DNA from: SZAS-103 sp038323475 | GTDB taxonomy: Bacteria; Pseudomonadota; Gammaproteobacteria; Xanthomonadales; Xanthomonadaceae | DNA length: 19,069 nt | Assembly (NCBI GenBank): GCA_038323475.1 | Contig: JBBQHA010000054.1 | Coordinates: forward strand, 1 to 19,069 | Direction: 5' to 3' | Shown: positions 10,288 through 17,425 of the stretch, one piece after another | How the letters are laid out: the number at the start of each line of letters is the position of its first letter | Numbering within the stretch: the first letter of the stretch is position 1 | The notes under the pieces: generated by a model | What the model saw: the letters and a program-made list of their open reading frames with translations, nothing else | What the model was told of the DNA's origin: nothing | The model's database searches: none | Position numbers and translations under genes: made by a program

Positions 10288-10340
10288 ATGAACCCCTGCT
10301 GATGCCGCAGCCTCGCAAAGAGCGCTCATCGAGGCAAGTA

Positions 10341-10372
10341 TGTTGCGGTGCAACAATGGCCAATGCTAGCAT
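10341..10372 (+). promoter_or_regulatory. Predicted phaE promoter with overlapping palindromic operator
   Basis: A possible -35 TTGCGG (10343-10348) and an extended -10 TGCTAGCAT (10364-10372) are 18 nt apart. The -35 is buried in a perfect palindrome, TGTTGC-GGT-GCAACA (10341-10355). PHB repressors of the PhaR family bind TGC/GCA palindromes of this general shape near phasin and PHA genes. The palindrome and spacing are seen; PhaR control is inference, because no phaR lies in the window. It sits inside the 110-bp gap to the divergent membrane gene. Confidence 0.5.
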
Positions 10373-10397
10373 CGTGGATGAATTTCAGGAGTTCCCC

Positions 10398-11459
10398 ATG
10401 AGCGCGACCGACAAAGGCTGGACGCAGGATTTCGAAGCGCTTTCGCGCCAATACTGGAACGCGTGGAGCGAGATGGCGCGCCAGGCCGGGCAGGGCCAGA
10501 CCCAGCAGGTTCCCGGATGGCAGGAAGCGATGGACATGTGGGCCCCGTGGGCGCGCGATGGACGCGCGCAGACCGACGACACGATCGCACGCATGAACGC
10601 GCAGACCGGCTCGTGGTTCGGGCAGATGCAGGAACTCGCCAAGCGTTTCTCCGGCGGCCAGTCGCACGCATCCGACATCGCATCGGCATGGAAGCAGGCG
10701 ATGGGCATCGAGAACCCGTTCGCGGGCATGTTCCAGCAGATGTCCGGGCATGGCGCGAACGGCATGGACCAGTGGATGAAGCAGGCGGCTCCGTGGATGG
10801 ATGCCATGCGCGGCGAAGTCGGCGGCATGTTCAACATGCCCGCGTTCGGCCTGCAGCGCGAACAGCAGGAGCGCTGGCAGGCGCTCGGCAAGTCGCAGAT
10901 GGATTATCAGAAGGCAATGTCCGGCTACAACGCGCAGCTGATGGAATGCGGCAAGCGCGCGTTCGCGAAGTTCGAGGACAAGCTCGCCGAGCGCAGCGAA
11001 CCGGGCCGCCAGATCGATTCGACGCGCGCGTTGTTCGACCTGTGGATCGACGCCGCCGAGGAGTCCTGGGCCGAGGTCGCGATGACTCCCGAGTTCCGCA
11101 CCGCCTACGGTGAACTCGTCAACGCGCAAAGCCGCACGCGCGCGGGCGTGCAGGGCGAAGTCGAGCGCGTGACCGGCATGTTCGGCATGCCGACCCGCAC
11201 CGAAGTCAATTCGAGCCACAAGAAGGTCACCCAGCTCGAGTGCGACCTGCGCGAGCTCAGGCAGCGGCTGGCCGAGCTCGAAGCAGTCGTGAACACGGCT
11301 GCAACATCCCCAGCGCATGCTGCGCCGCGTGCGAAGCCCGAGCCGGCAGCGAAGGTCGCCGTTGCGAAAAAGACCGTGAGCAAGCCAGCGCGTGCCGCGA
11401 GCAAGCCCGCCGCGAAATCGTCCAAGCCCACGCCGGCCTCGCGCCGCGCGAAGAAGTAA
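10398..11459 (+). CDS. phaE: Class III poly(3-hydroxyalkanoate) synthase subunit PhaE
   Basis: A 353-residue protein. In class III synthases PhaE binds PhaC and is required for polymerisation of 3-hydroxybutyryl-CoA at the granule surface. The sequence has the usual Trp/Gln/Met-rich helical body (YWNAWSEMARQ, SWFGQMQELAKRF, QQERWQALGKSQMDYQKAMSGY) and the conserved segment LFDLWIDAAEESWAEVAMTPEF. A short coiled coil (about 272-301) follows. The last about 50 residues are a Lys/Ala/Pro/Ser-rich tail with 14 basic and one acidic residue. The ATG at 10398 has AGGAG at 10387-10391; in-frame upstream starts overlap the promoter. phaC follows after 9 nt, so the two form an operon. Confidence 0.92.
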   Translation: MSATDKGWTQDFEALSRQYWNAWSEMARQAGQGQTQQVPGWQEAMDMWAPWARDGRAQTDDTIARMNAQTGSWFGQMQELAKRFSGGQSHASDIASAWKQAMGIENPFAGMFQQMSGHGANGMDQWMKQAAPWMDAMRGEVGGMFNMPAFGLQREQQERWQALGKSQMDYQKAMSGYNAQLMECGKRAFAKFEDKLAERSEPGRQIDSTRALFDLWIDAAEESWAEVAMTPEFRTAYGELVNAQSRTRAGVQGEVERVTGMFGMPTRTEVNSSHKKVTQLECDLRELRQRLAELEAVVNTAATSPAHAAPRAKPEPAAKVAVAKKTVSKPARAASKPAAKSSKPTPASRRAKK

Positions 11460-11468
11460 GGAACCACC

Positions 11469-12539
11469 ATGTACGGACCGCTGAATCTTTCCCCGGACAA
11501 GCTCGCGCACGAAGCACAGACCCTGCAGCGCAAGCTCACCGCAGGCCTGACCACGCTGCGCAACCTCGACGACGTGCACTACGGCACGACCGACAAGGAC
11601 GCCGTCTATACCGACGGCAAGCTCGTGTTGTACCGCTTCCGCGGCGACAAGGCGCCGACCGCGAAGGTTCCGCTGCTGATCAGTTACGCGCTGGTCAACC
11701 GCCCCTACATGGTCGACCTGCAGGCGGACCGTTCGATCGTCAAGCACCTGCTCGAGCTCGGCGAGGATGTCTACATCATCGACTGGGGCTATCCCGACCT
11801 GTCGGACCGCTACCTCGACCTGACCGACTACATCGAGCGGTTCCTCGGCGGCTGCGTGGATTTCCTGCGCAAGAAACACGATGTGGCTGCGATCAACCTG
11901 CTCGGCATCTGCCAGGGCGGCGTGTTCTCGCTGTGCTATTCGGCGCTGCATCCGGACAAGATCCGCAACCTGATCACGATGGTCACGCCGGTCGACGTCC
12001 ACACGCCGGAAAACATGCTGTCGCACTGGACGCGCGGCATGGACGTGGATGCGTTCGTCGATGCGCTCGGCAATGTGCCGGCGGAAATGATGAACTATTG
12101 CTACCTCACGCTGAAGCCGTTCCGCCTGAACGTGCAGAAGTACGTCGGCATGACCGACATCCTCGACGACAAGCATGCGATGGAAGATTTCCTGCGCATG
12201 GAAAAGTGGATCTTCGATTCGCCGGACCAGGCGGGCGAGGCGTTCCGCCAGTTCATAACCAAGTTCTACCAGAAGAACGGATTCGTCGAAGGCGGCCTGA
12301 GCATCGGCGACAAGCCGGTGAGCCTGAAGAGCGTGACCATGCCGATCCTCAACGTGTTCGCCGAGCAGGACCACCTGGTGCCGCCGAGCGCGTCGCGTCC
12401 GCTGCGCAACCTCGCCGGCACGAAGGACTACAGCGAGCTGTCGTTCAAGGGCGGCCACATCGGCATCTACGTCTCCAGCCGCGCGCAACGCGAAGTGCCG
12501 TCCGCGATCCACAACTGGCTGGCGCAGCGCTCGCGCTGA
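11469..12539 (+). CDS. phaC: Class III poly(3-hydroxyalkanoate) synthase catalytic subunit PhaC
   Basis: A 356-residue alpha/beta-hydrolase-fold synthase, the length of class III PhaC (about 355). It transfers 3-hydroxyacyl groups from CoA to the growing polyester. The lipase-like box GICQGG carries the nucleophile Cys148, and Asp301 (FAEQDHLVPP) and His330 (KGGHIGIYV) complete the triad. These match C149, D302 and H331 of the Allochromatium enzyme within one residue. The opening YGPLNLSPDKLAHEAQTL is also typical. Its ribosome site AAGGA overlaps the phaE stop codon, pointing to coupled translation and 1:1 output. The pairing with PhaE defines class III. Confidence 0.97.
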   Translation: MYGPLNLSPDKLAHEAQTLQRKLTAGLTTLRNLDDVHYGTTDKDAVYTDGKLVLYRFRGDKAPTAKVPLLISYALVNRPYMVDLQADRSIVKHLLELGEDVYIIDWGYPDLSDRYLDLTDYIERFLGGCVDFLRKKHDVAAINLLGICQGGVFSLCYSALHPDKIRNLITMVTPVDVHTPENMLSHWTRGMDVDAFVDALGNVPAEMMNYCYLTLKPFRLNVQKYVGMTDILDDKHAMEDFLRMEKWIFDSPDQAGEAFRQFITKFYQKNGFVEGGLSIGDKPVSLKSVTMPILNVFAEQDHLVPPSASRPLRNLAGTKDYSELSFKGGHIGIYVSSRAQREVPSAIHNWLAQRSR

Positions 12540-12553
12540 GCGACCGACGGACC

Positions 12554-13006
12554 GTGAAGCCCTGGATGCGCCGTGCGCTGTTCGTGCCCGGCGCGATCTG
12601 GGCATCGCCCAACACCGCGATCGGCCTGCTGATCGGCCTTCCATCGCTGCTGTTCGGCGCGCGCCTGCGCATCGGCGACGGCGCCCTGGTGTTCCTGGGT
12701 TATCCATGGGGACCCGGCAGCGCCCTCGCGCTCGGCAACACGATCCTGTGCACGCAGGACACGCTCGATGGCATGTGCAGCAGCTACGCCGAGCGTTTCG
12801 GACGATGCCCACCGGGCGGTGCGAGGCATCGCCTCGGCGACCACGAGCGCGCGCATGTCTACCAGGCGATGACGCTCGGCGCTTTCTTCCTGCCGCTCTA
12901 TTTCCTGTGCGGCGGCATCTCGCCGTACAACCGTTTCGAGCAGGCGGCCGATCGCTACGCCGCGACTGGCGCCGGCTGGTGGCCATGGGCTTCGATCAAG
13001 GATTGA
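12554..13006 (+). CDS. Small membrane protein with HExxH motif, unknown function
   Basis: A 150-residue protein if it starts at the GTG at 12554, 14 nt after phaC; an ATG at 12566 would remove four residues. Hydrophobic stretches lie at about 11-34 and 106-122, so it is probably membrane-associated. Residues 97-101 are HERAH, an exact HExxH zinc-peptidase motif, within GDHERAHVYQ. A second acidic block, RFEQAAD (E129), follows 28 residues later, the layout of a gluzincin site. Proteolytic activity is not shown, and the segment may be only a metal-binding fold. The spacing and direction make it the third gene of the phaEC transcript. I do not recognise the family name. Confidence 0.75.
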   Translation: MKPWMRRALFVPGAIWASPNTAIGLLIGLPSLLFGARLRIGDGALVFLGYPWGPGSALALGNTILCTQDTLDGMCSSYAERFGRCPPGGARHRLGDHERAHVYQAMTLGAFFLPLYFLCGGISPYNRFEQAADRYAATGAGWWPWASIKD

Positions 13007-13056
13007 AGCGATCGTGGGTCGGATGATCGTCGACGCTCAGCAGGATCGGCATGACG

Positions 13057-13821
13057 TCACTGGATCGTCCAGCCGCCGTCGACGTCGATGGTATGGCCGG
13101 TGATGTTGCGCGCGGGCGGCGAGATCAGGAACGCGACGATGCCGGCGAGTTCGTCGAAACCGATGAACACGCCCTTCGGCATCGGCTTGAGCATCACCTC
13201 GCTGACCACCTGCGATTCCGGAATGCCGCGCGTGCGTGCCTGGTCGGCGATCTGCCCGTCGACGAGCGGCGTCTTCACGTAGGTCGGACAGATCGTGTTG
13301 ATGGTGATGTCGGTATCCGCGGTTTCGAGCGCGAGGACCTTGGAGAAACCGAGCAGGCCGTGCTTGGCCGCGACGTAGGCGCTCTTGTACGGGCTCGCGA
13401 CCAGCGAATGGATCGAGCCGATGTTGACGATGCGTCCGAAACCGCGCGCACGCATCCCCGGCAGCAGCGCGCGGGTAACCCGCGCGACGCCGACGAGCAT
13501 GACCTGCACGAGGTAATCCCACTTCGCGATCGGGAAGTCCTCGAGCGGCGCGACATGCTGCAGGCCGGCATTGTTGACCAGCACCTCGACCGGTCGCGAT
13601 ATCGCTTCCAGCGCGGCTTCGACACTGGCGTCGGAGGTGACGTCGAGCGCAAGCGCTTCGGCCGAGCCGTCGGCGGCGCGGATTTTCGCGGCGACTGCCT
13701 CGGCAGCGTCGAGCCCGAGGTCGGTGACGACGATGTGGTGACCGGCTGCCGCGAGTTCGGCCGCGATGCCCGCGCCGATGCCGCTGCCGGCGCCCGTGAT
13801 CAGGATGCAGCGTGCGGTCAT
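13057..13821 (-). CDS. bdhA: 3-hydroxybutyrate dehydrogenase (short-chain dehydrogenase)
   Basis: A 254-residue SDR enzyme. It has the cofactor motif TGAGSGIG (9-16), Asp34 after the second strand favouring NAD, NNAG (83-86) and the catalytic Ser136, Tyr149 and Lys153 (YVAAK). The segment CPTYVKTPLVDGQIADQAR followed by a PMPKG turn is characteristic of D-3-hydroxybutyrate dehydrogenases and separates it from acetoacetyl-CoA reductase (PhaB). It would oxidise (R)-3-hydroxybutyrate from PHB breakdown to acetoacetate in the cytosol. It converges on the phaEC operon with a 50-bp gap and is divergent from the oligomer hydrolase. An extended -10-like TGTTACGCT lies on the - strand at 13860-13852. 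Substrate is inferred from motifs and context. Confidence 0.85.
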   Translation of the reverse strand: MTARCILITGAGSGIGAGIAAELAAAGHHIVVTDLGLDAAEAVAAKIRAADGSAEALALDVTSDASVEAALEAISRPVEVLVNNAGLQHVAPLEDFPIAKWDYLVQVMLVGVARVTRALLPGMRARGFGRIVNIGSIHSLVASPYKSAYVAAKHGLLGFSKVLALETADTDITINTICPTYVKTPLVDGQIADQARTRGIPESQVVSEVMLKPMPKGVFIGFDELAGIVAFLISPPARNITGHTIDVDGGWTIQ

Positions 13822-13851
13822 CGGCCGGTCCGCGTACGAAAATGGGAACCT

Positions 13852-13860
13852 AGCGTAACA
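13852..13860 (-). promoter_or_regulatory. Possible extended -10 element for bdhA
   Basis: Read on the - strand the bases are TGTTACGCT, matching TGnTAnnnT. The predicted start of transcription falls about 24 nt before the bdhA ATG. No good -35 is seen, as is allowed for extended -10 promoters. The other half of this divergent gap (13861-13911) shows no clear promoter for the + strand gene. Confidence 0.25.
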
Positions 13861-13911
13861 GGGCGTTGCGCCACGACGCTCTGGACGACACGATGGCTCT
13901 CACGCAACCGC

Positions 13912-15777
13912 TTGCTACTGTGTCGCTGTGAAACCATCCGCCATGGCGTCGTGGCAGCTTTCCTGCCGGGTCTTGCCGCTTGCGCGACCACTCCGTCGCA
14001 TCACGTTTCCGGATCGCCCATGTTCACTTCGCAACGCACCACCACGCATCGCGACGGCGACGACCTGCTGACCGCCGGCCTCGGCATCGATGGCCTGCGC
14101 GCGATTGCGCCGCCCGCGTTCATCGACGCCGCCCAGCCCACGCCGGTCGAGTTGCGCCGGCGCGCGATCTGGAGCAACTGGCGCGGCATCGCGGATCTGT
14201 CCGCCGGCGGGGGTTACGGTGAGTTGTACGGCAGCACGGCGCATGTGCCGGGCCGCGAGTTCAGCGCGTATGCGAAGGTGCCCGGCGCACAGCATCCGCA
14301 TCGCGTGCTCGTGCAGGTGCCGGACGCGTTCGATAGCCACGCCCGTTGCGTGGTGGTGACGGCTTCATCGGGTTCGCGCGGCATCTATGGAGCGATCGCC
14401 GTCGCCGGCGCCTGGGGGCTGCCGAAAGGCTGTGCCGTGGCATACACCGACAAGGGCGCCGGCACCGACTATTTCGATCTCGATGCATCTGCCGGGCCGC
14501 GCGCGGACGGGACGATCGGCATGCAGGACGACGATGGTCCTGGCGACAATCAACGCGCGTTCGTGCCGCACGCGCCAGTTGGAAGTTTCGGCGTCGCATT
14601 CAAGCATGCGCATTCGCAGGACAACCCGGAGGCCGACTGGGGCCGCCACATCAGGCAGGCGGCGGAGTTCGCGCTGCAGGCATTGAATCAGGCGATGCCC
14701 GATGCCGGACCATTCACCTTCGCCAACACACGTGTCATCGCGGTCGGCATTTCCAACGGCGGCGGCGCGGTGTTGCGGGCTGCGGAACCGGAGATGGATC
14801 CCGCTGACGCGACATGGCTGGATGCGGTCGTGGCGGGTGAACCGAACGTCTCGGTTGCGGGTGGACGCCCGCTGTACGACTACACGACGCAGGCCGCATT
14901 GCTGATGCCTTGCGCCTTGCTCGACCTGCAGGACCTGCCGCAGTCGCCTTTGTCGGGGCACGCGAAAGCGCTCGGCGCATTGCGTTGCGCGTCGCTTGCG
15001 GCGGAGGGGGCGCTGCATGGCGCGGATGCGCAGGCCCAGGCCGCCGAGGCGCATGCATTGCTGCGGGCCGATGGCTGGACCGATGCGGCGCTACGTGCCG
15101 GCGCGCTGTCGGTGGACTTCGACCTGTGGCGTGCGGTCGCAGCGACCTACGCATCGTCCTATGGGCGCTGCGGCGTCGGCGAGCATCCCTGCGGTTATCG
15201 GTTTGCCGCGCAAAGCCCCGACTTCTCTCCGCGTGCTGCAACCGATGCCGAACGCAGCGCATGGTGGGCGGATAGCGGCGGCGTTGCGCCCGGTGCCGGC
15301 GTCGGCATCGTCGACGCGAAACTCGCCGCGCCGGACTTCACCTTGCCCGGTGTGCAATGCCTGCGCGCGCTCTGGAACGGGCAGGGCGCTGATGCCGACC
15401 GCGTGCGCAAGGGCATCGCCGCGACCGGTGCTTCGTTGCCGCGCCAGGGATTGCCCGTGATCGTGATCCATGGCCTCGACGACGGCCTGGTGCCGGCGGC
15501 ATTCAGCAGTGCGCCGTATGTCGCTCTCGCGCAGGCGGCAGGTCGCGACGTGCGCTACTGGCAGGTGCGCAACGCGCAGCACTTCGATGCGTTCCTCGCG
15601 TTGCCGGATTACGGCGCGCGCTACCTGCCGCTGCTGCCGTACGTGTACGCCGCGCTCGATCGCGTCGCGGCGCATCTCGATGATCGCGCGAACCCGCTGC
15701 CAACCGATGCCGTGATCGCGACCGTGCCGCGTGCAGGCACGCCGATGACGCTGGACAACCTCGCGATTCCGCACTGA
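13912..15777 (+). CDS. 3-hydroxybutyrate oligomer hydrolase, predicted lipoprotein
   Basis: About 621 residues from the TTG at 13912. The core (HRDGDDLLTAGLGIDGLR, ELRRRAIWSNWRGIADL, GGGYGELYG) matches the D-(-)-3-hydroxybutyrate oligomer hydrolase family, which cleaves PHB oligomers to monomers. Candidate catalytic residues are Ser281 in the lipase box GISNG, Asp523 or Asp524 in HGLDDGLVP and His557 in NAQHFDAF. Before the first ATG (14020) the frame encodes GVVAAFLPGLAACATT, a lipobox with Cys24, so the protein is probably exported and lipidated. No start with a good ribosome site fits that leader: TTG 13912 gives a plausible signal, GTG 13951 a very short one, ATG 14020 none. It is the mobilisation partner of the adjacent 3-hydroxybutyrate dehydrogenase. 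Confidence 0.87.
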   Translation: MLLCRCETIRHGVVAAFLPGLAACATTPSHHVSGSPMFTSQRTTTHRDGDDLLTAGLGIDGLRAIAPPAFIDAAQPTPVELRRRAIWSNWRGIADLSAGGGYGELYGSTAHVPGREFSAYAKVPGAQHPHRVLVQVPDAFDSHARCVVVTASSGSRGIYGAIAVAGAWGLPKGCAVAYTDKGAGTDYFDLDASAGPRADGTIGMQDDDGPGDNQRAFVPHAPVGSFGVAFKHAHSQDNPEADWGRHIRQAAEFALQALNQAMPDAGPFTFANTRVIAVGISNGGGAVLRAAEPEMDPADATWLDAVVAGEPNVSVAGGRPLYDYTTQAALLMPCALLDLQDLPQSPLSGHAKALGALRCASLAAEGALHGADAQAQAAEAHALLRADGWTDAALRAGALSVDFDLWRAVAATYASSYGRCGVGEHPCGYRFAAQSPDFSPRAATDAERSAWWADSGGVAPGAGVGIVDAKLAAPDFTLPGVQCLRALWNGQGADADRVRKGIAATGASLPRQGLPVIVIHGLDDGLVPAAFSSAPYVALAQAAGRDVRYWQVRNAQHFDAFLALPDYGARYLPLLPYVYAALDRVAAHLDDRANPLPTDAVIATVPRAGTPMTLDNLAIPH

Positions 15778-15783
15778 GCGCCT

Positions 15784-15853
15784 CGCGCATCGTCGCATCA
15801 ATTCAGGGCGCCGACGTGCGTGATTGGATCGACGATTTCGCGGGCTTTTTTTT
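15784..15853 (+). terminator. Possible intrinsic terminator after the oligomer hydrolase
   Basis: CGCG (15784-15787) and ATCGTCG (15789-15795) can pair with CGACGAT (15830-15836) and CGCG (15839-15842), with small bulges and a 34-nt loop. GGC and eight T residues (15846-15853) follow. The large loop makes this weaker than the pnp terminator, but the T-tract and position after a stop fit. The rest of the 299-bp gap to the next gene (15854-16076) has no gene and no convincing promoter. Confidence 0.45.
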
Positions 15854-16076
15854 GCGTCGGATTTTCCGCCGCCGCCATCCTGCTTGCTGACCGTCGCCCA
15901 CGCGATGCGCCCGGCTGTCTTGTCGACTGCCTGCCAAGCCGTGCCTGGGCTCGTTTCATGCGAGTTCTCGGAGCCCTCACAATCAGTGTGCTGTACCGAA
16001 TTCGCGCGGGACCAAAAGTGCACTCTAGCGGCTGTGACCGGGTAACCTATGCCTACTCAGTTCCAAGAGTGCCGAA

Positions 16077-16838
16077 ATGACCGCCAAGCCCTGGCCTCAG
16101 CAGAATCATCTTCTGGCGGCCTTATCGCCTGATGCTCAAGGCCGTTTGTTCCCGTATCTGGAACTGGTGCGCCTGCCGTTGCGCGCGATCCTGTATGAGT
16201 CCAGGCACCCCATGCGTCACGTTTACTTTCCCACCGACTCCATCGTCTCGCTGCAGTACGTGATGGAAAACGGGGCGTCGACCGCGATCCTCGTGGTGGG
16301 CAACGAGGGACTGCTAGGCATCACTTTGCTGATGGGCGGGGAGAGCACGCCGAGCCGGTCGCTGGTGCAGAGCGCCGGTTACGCATATCGACTGCCCAGG
16401 CACCGGGTGAAAGAGGAGTTCAACCGCCACGGCCAGTTGCTGATGCTGATGCTGCGCTATACGCAGGCCCTGATCACGCAAGTCTCCCAGACCGCAGTTT
16501 GCAACCGGCACCATTCCATCGATCAGCAGCTCTGCCGCTGGCTCCTGCTTTCCATGGATCGCCTGTCGCATAACCACTTGACGATGACGCAGGAATTCAT
16601 CGGCAACATGCTCGGCGTTCGCCGCGAAGGCGTCACCCAGGCAGCGCTGAAATTGCAACAACTGGGCGTGATTTCGTATTCGCGCGGATTGATCAAGGTG
16701 CTTGACCGCCCGAAGCTTGAAACGCTGAGTTGCGAGTGCTACCGCGTGGTCAAGAAGGAAACGGACTTCCTTCTCAACTACCTTCCGCAGCGCATCGTGA
16801 TGACGAATACCGACTCCATTCCCACTGCGACTCTTTGA
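16077..16838 (+). CDS. Crp/Fnr-family transcriptional regulator
   Basis: A 253-residue protein with a cyclic-nucleotide-binding-like beta-roll (about 25-115, with YFPTDSIVSLQYVMENG and VVGNEGLLGITLLMGG), a connecting helix rich in Leu/Met (LLMLMLRYTQALITQ) and a winged helix-turn-helix (about 165-215, LTMTQEFIGNMLGVRREGVTQAALKLQQLGVISYSRG). It lacks the FNR cysteine cluster and the classic Arg-Ser cAMP pocket, so the ligand is unknown. The ATG has AAGAG with 7-nt spacing. Codon 16 is TTA, rare in this kind of genome, and local GC is lower than in the upstream genes. No terminator with a T-tract follows. Its target genes cannot be told from the window. Confidence 0.85.
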   Translation: MTAKPWPQQNHLLAALSPDAQGRLFPYLELVRLPLRAILYESRHPMRHVYFPTDSIVSLQYVMENGASTAILVVGNEGLLGITLLMGGESTPSRSLVQSAGYAYRLPRHRVKEEFNRHGQLLMLMLRYTQALITQVSQTAVCNRHHSIDQQLCRWLLLSMDRLSHNHLTMTQEFIGNMLGVRREGVTQAALKLQQLGVISYSRGLIKVLDRPKLETLSCECYRVVKKETDFLLNYLPQRIVMTNTDSIPTATL

Positions 16839-17425
16839 ACGCCACTGGCAGTGGACGTCAGATCGACGGCGAGAAACCGCGGACTCGTTTCGATCACCTT
16901 GTAGCTGGCCATCGCGCATGCCCGAGCGCTGCAAGCGATGGCCGAAATGTCGCCGTCGCAAACCGCAGCGGCAAGGTGGTGCGAGAATTTTCTACAACCT
17001 CGTTAGGTGCATGAAAATCCTGATCGCCATGCTGCCCAACTGATGGCCACGCAGGAGTCAGCAACTCTCCCGCGTTCGAGTTTGCCAGCCCATCGATCAT
17101 CGTTTCAGCACAGGCCGCTGCGGCTCCACCTGCAGGATGGCAGGTTCGGCTATTTCAGGGCGCGGGGCTGTCCAGCCGTCCAGACCGGCCGCGAGAAAAT
17201 TCAAGTCCTTGCGCGTCAGCCTTTTCCTGACTCACCGTCAGCAATCCTGATGCCCTCGATGCGGCCGGCACGTGACCCCACGACCGCATGGCCTATTGGC
17301 AGACAGAGATGGACGGCAGTCTCTCGGTGGTCGCAGGTTTCCAAATCGAGGACAAGGGCATCGGTCTTGCGAAGGCACACCGAGATTCATTCGACACCCT
17401 CTATACCGACCTTGAGAATGCCACT
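16839..17425. other. 587-bp stretch without a convincing gene
   Basis: Only short overlapping frames occur on both strands and none has a family-like sequence with a ribosome site. A small hairpin CCACT-GGC-AGTGG (16842-16854) follows the regulator stop without a T-tract. An isolated 10-codon frame MKILIAMLPN (17010-17042) reads like the start of a protein but stops at once. From 17288 a + strand frame (MAYWQTEMDGSLSVVAGFQ...) looks protein-like for about 46 codons before running antisense into the next gene. Decayed remnants are possible. GC is reduced in this region. Confidence 0.5.

Noticed and set aside
10326..12986. 886-codon open frame on the - strand opposite phaE and phaC
   Set aside because: PhaE, PhaC and their ribosome sites are convincing on the + strand; the antisense translation has no recognisable domain.
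13057..13821. Acetoacetyl-CoA reductase PhaB as the identity of the - strand SDR
   Set aside because: The LVDGQIADQAR segment and the NAD-favouring Asp34 fit 3-hydroxybutyrate dehydrogenase better than PhaB, which is NADPH-dependent.
13051..13911. N-terminal extension of the oligomer hydrolase frame back to 13051
   Set aside because: It runs antisense through the whole 3-hydroxybutyrate dehydrogenase gene and is not like the family; only the part from about 13912 is plausible.
15846..15853. T-tract as a terminator for a - strand gene
   Set aside because: Read on the other strand it is an A-tract with no convergent gene ending there; the + strand terminator reading fits the hydrolase stop better.
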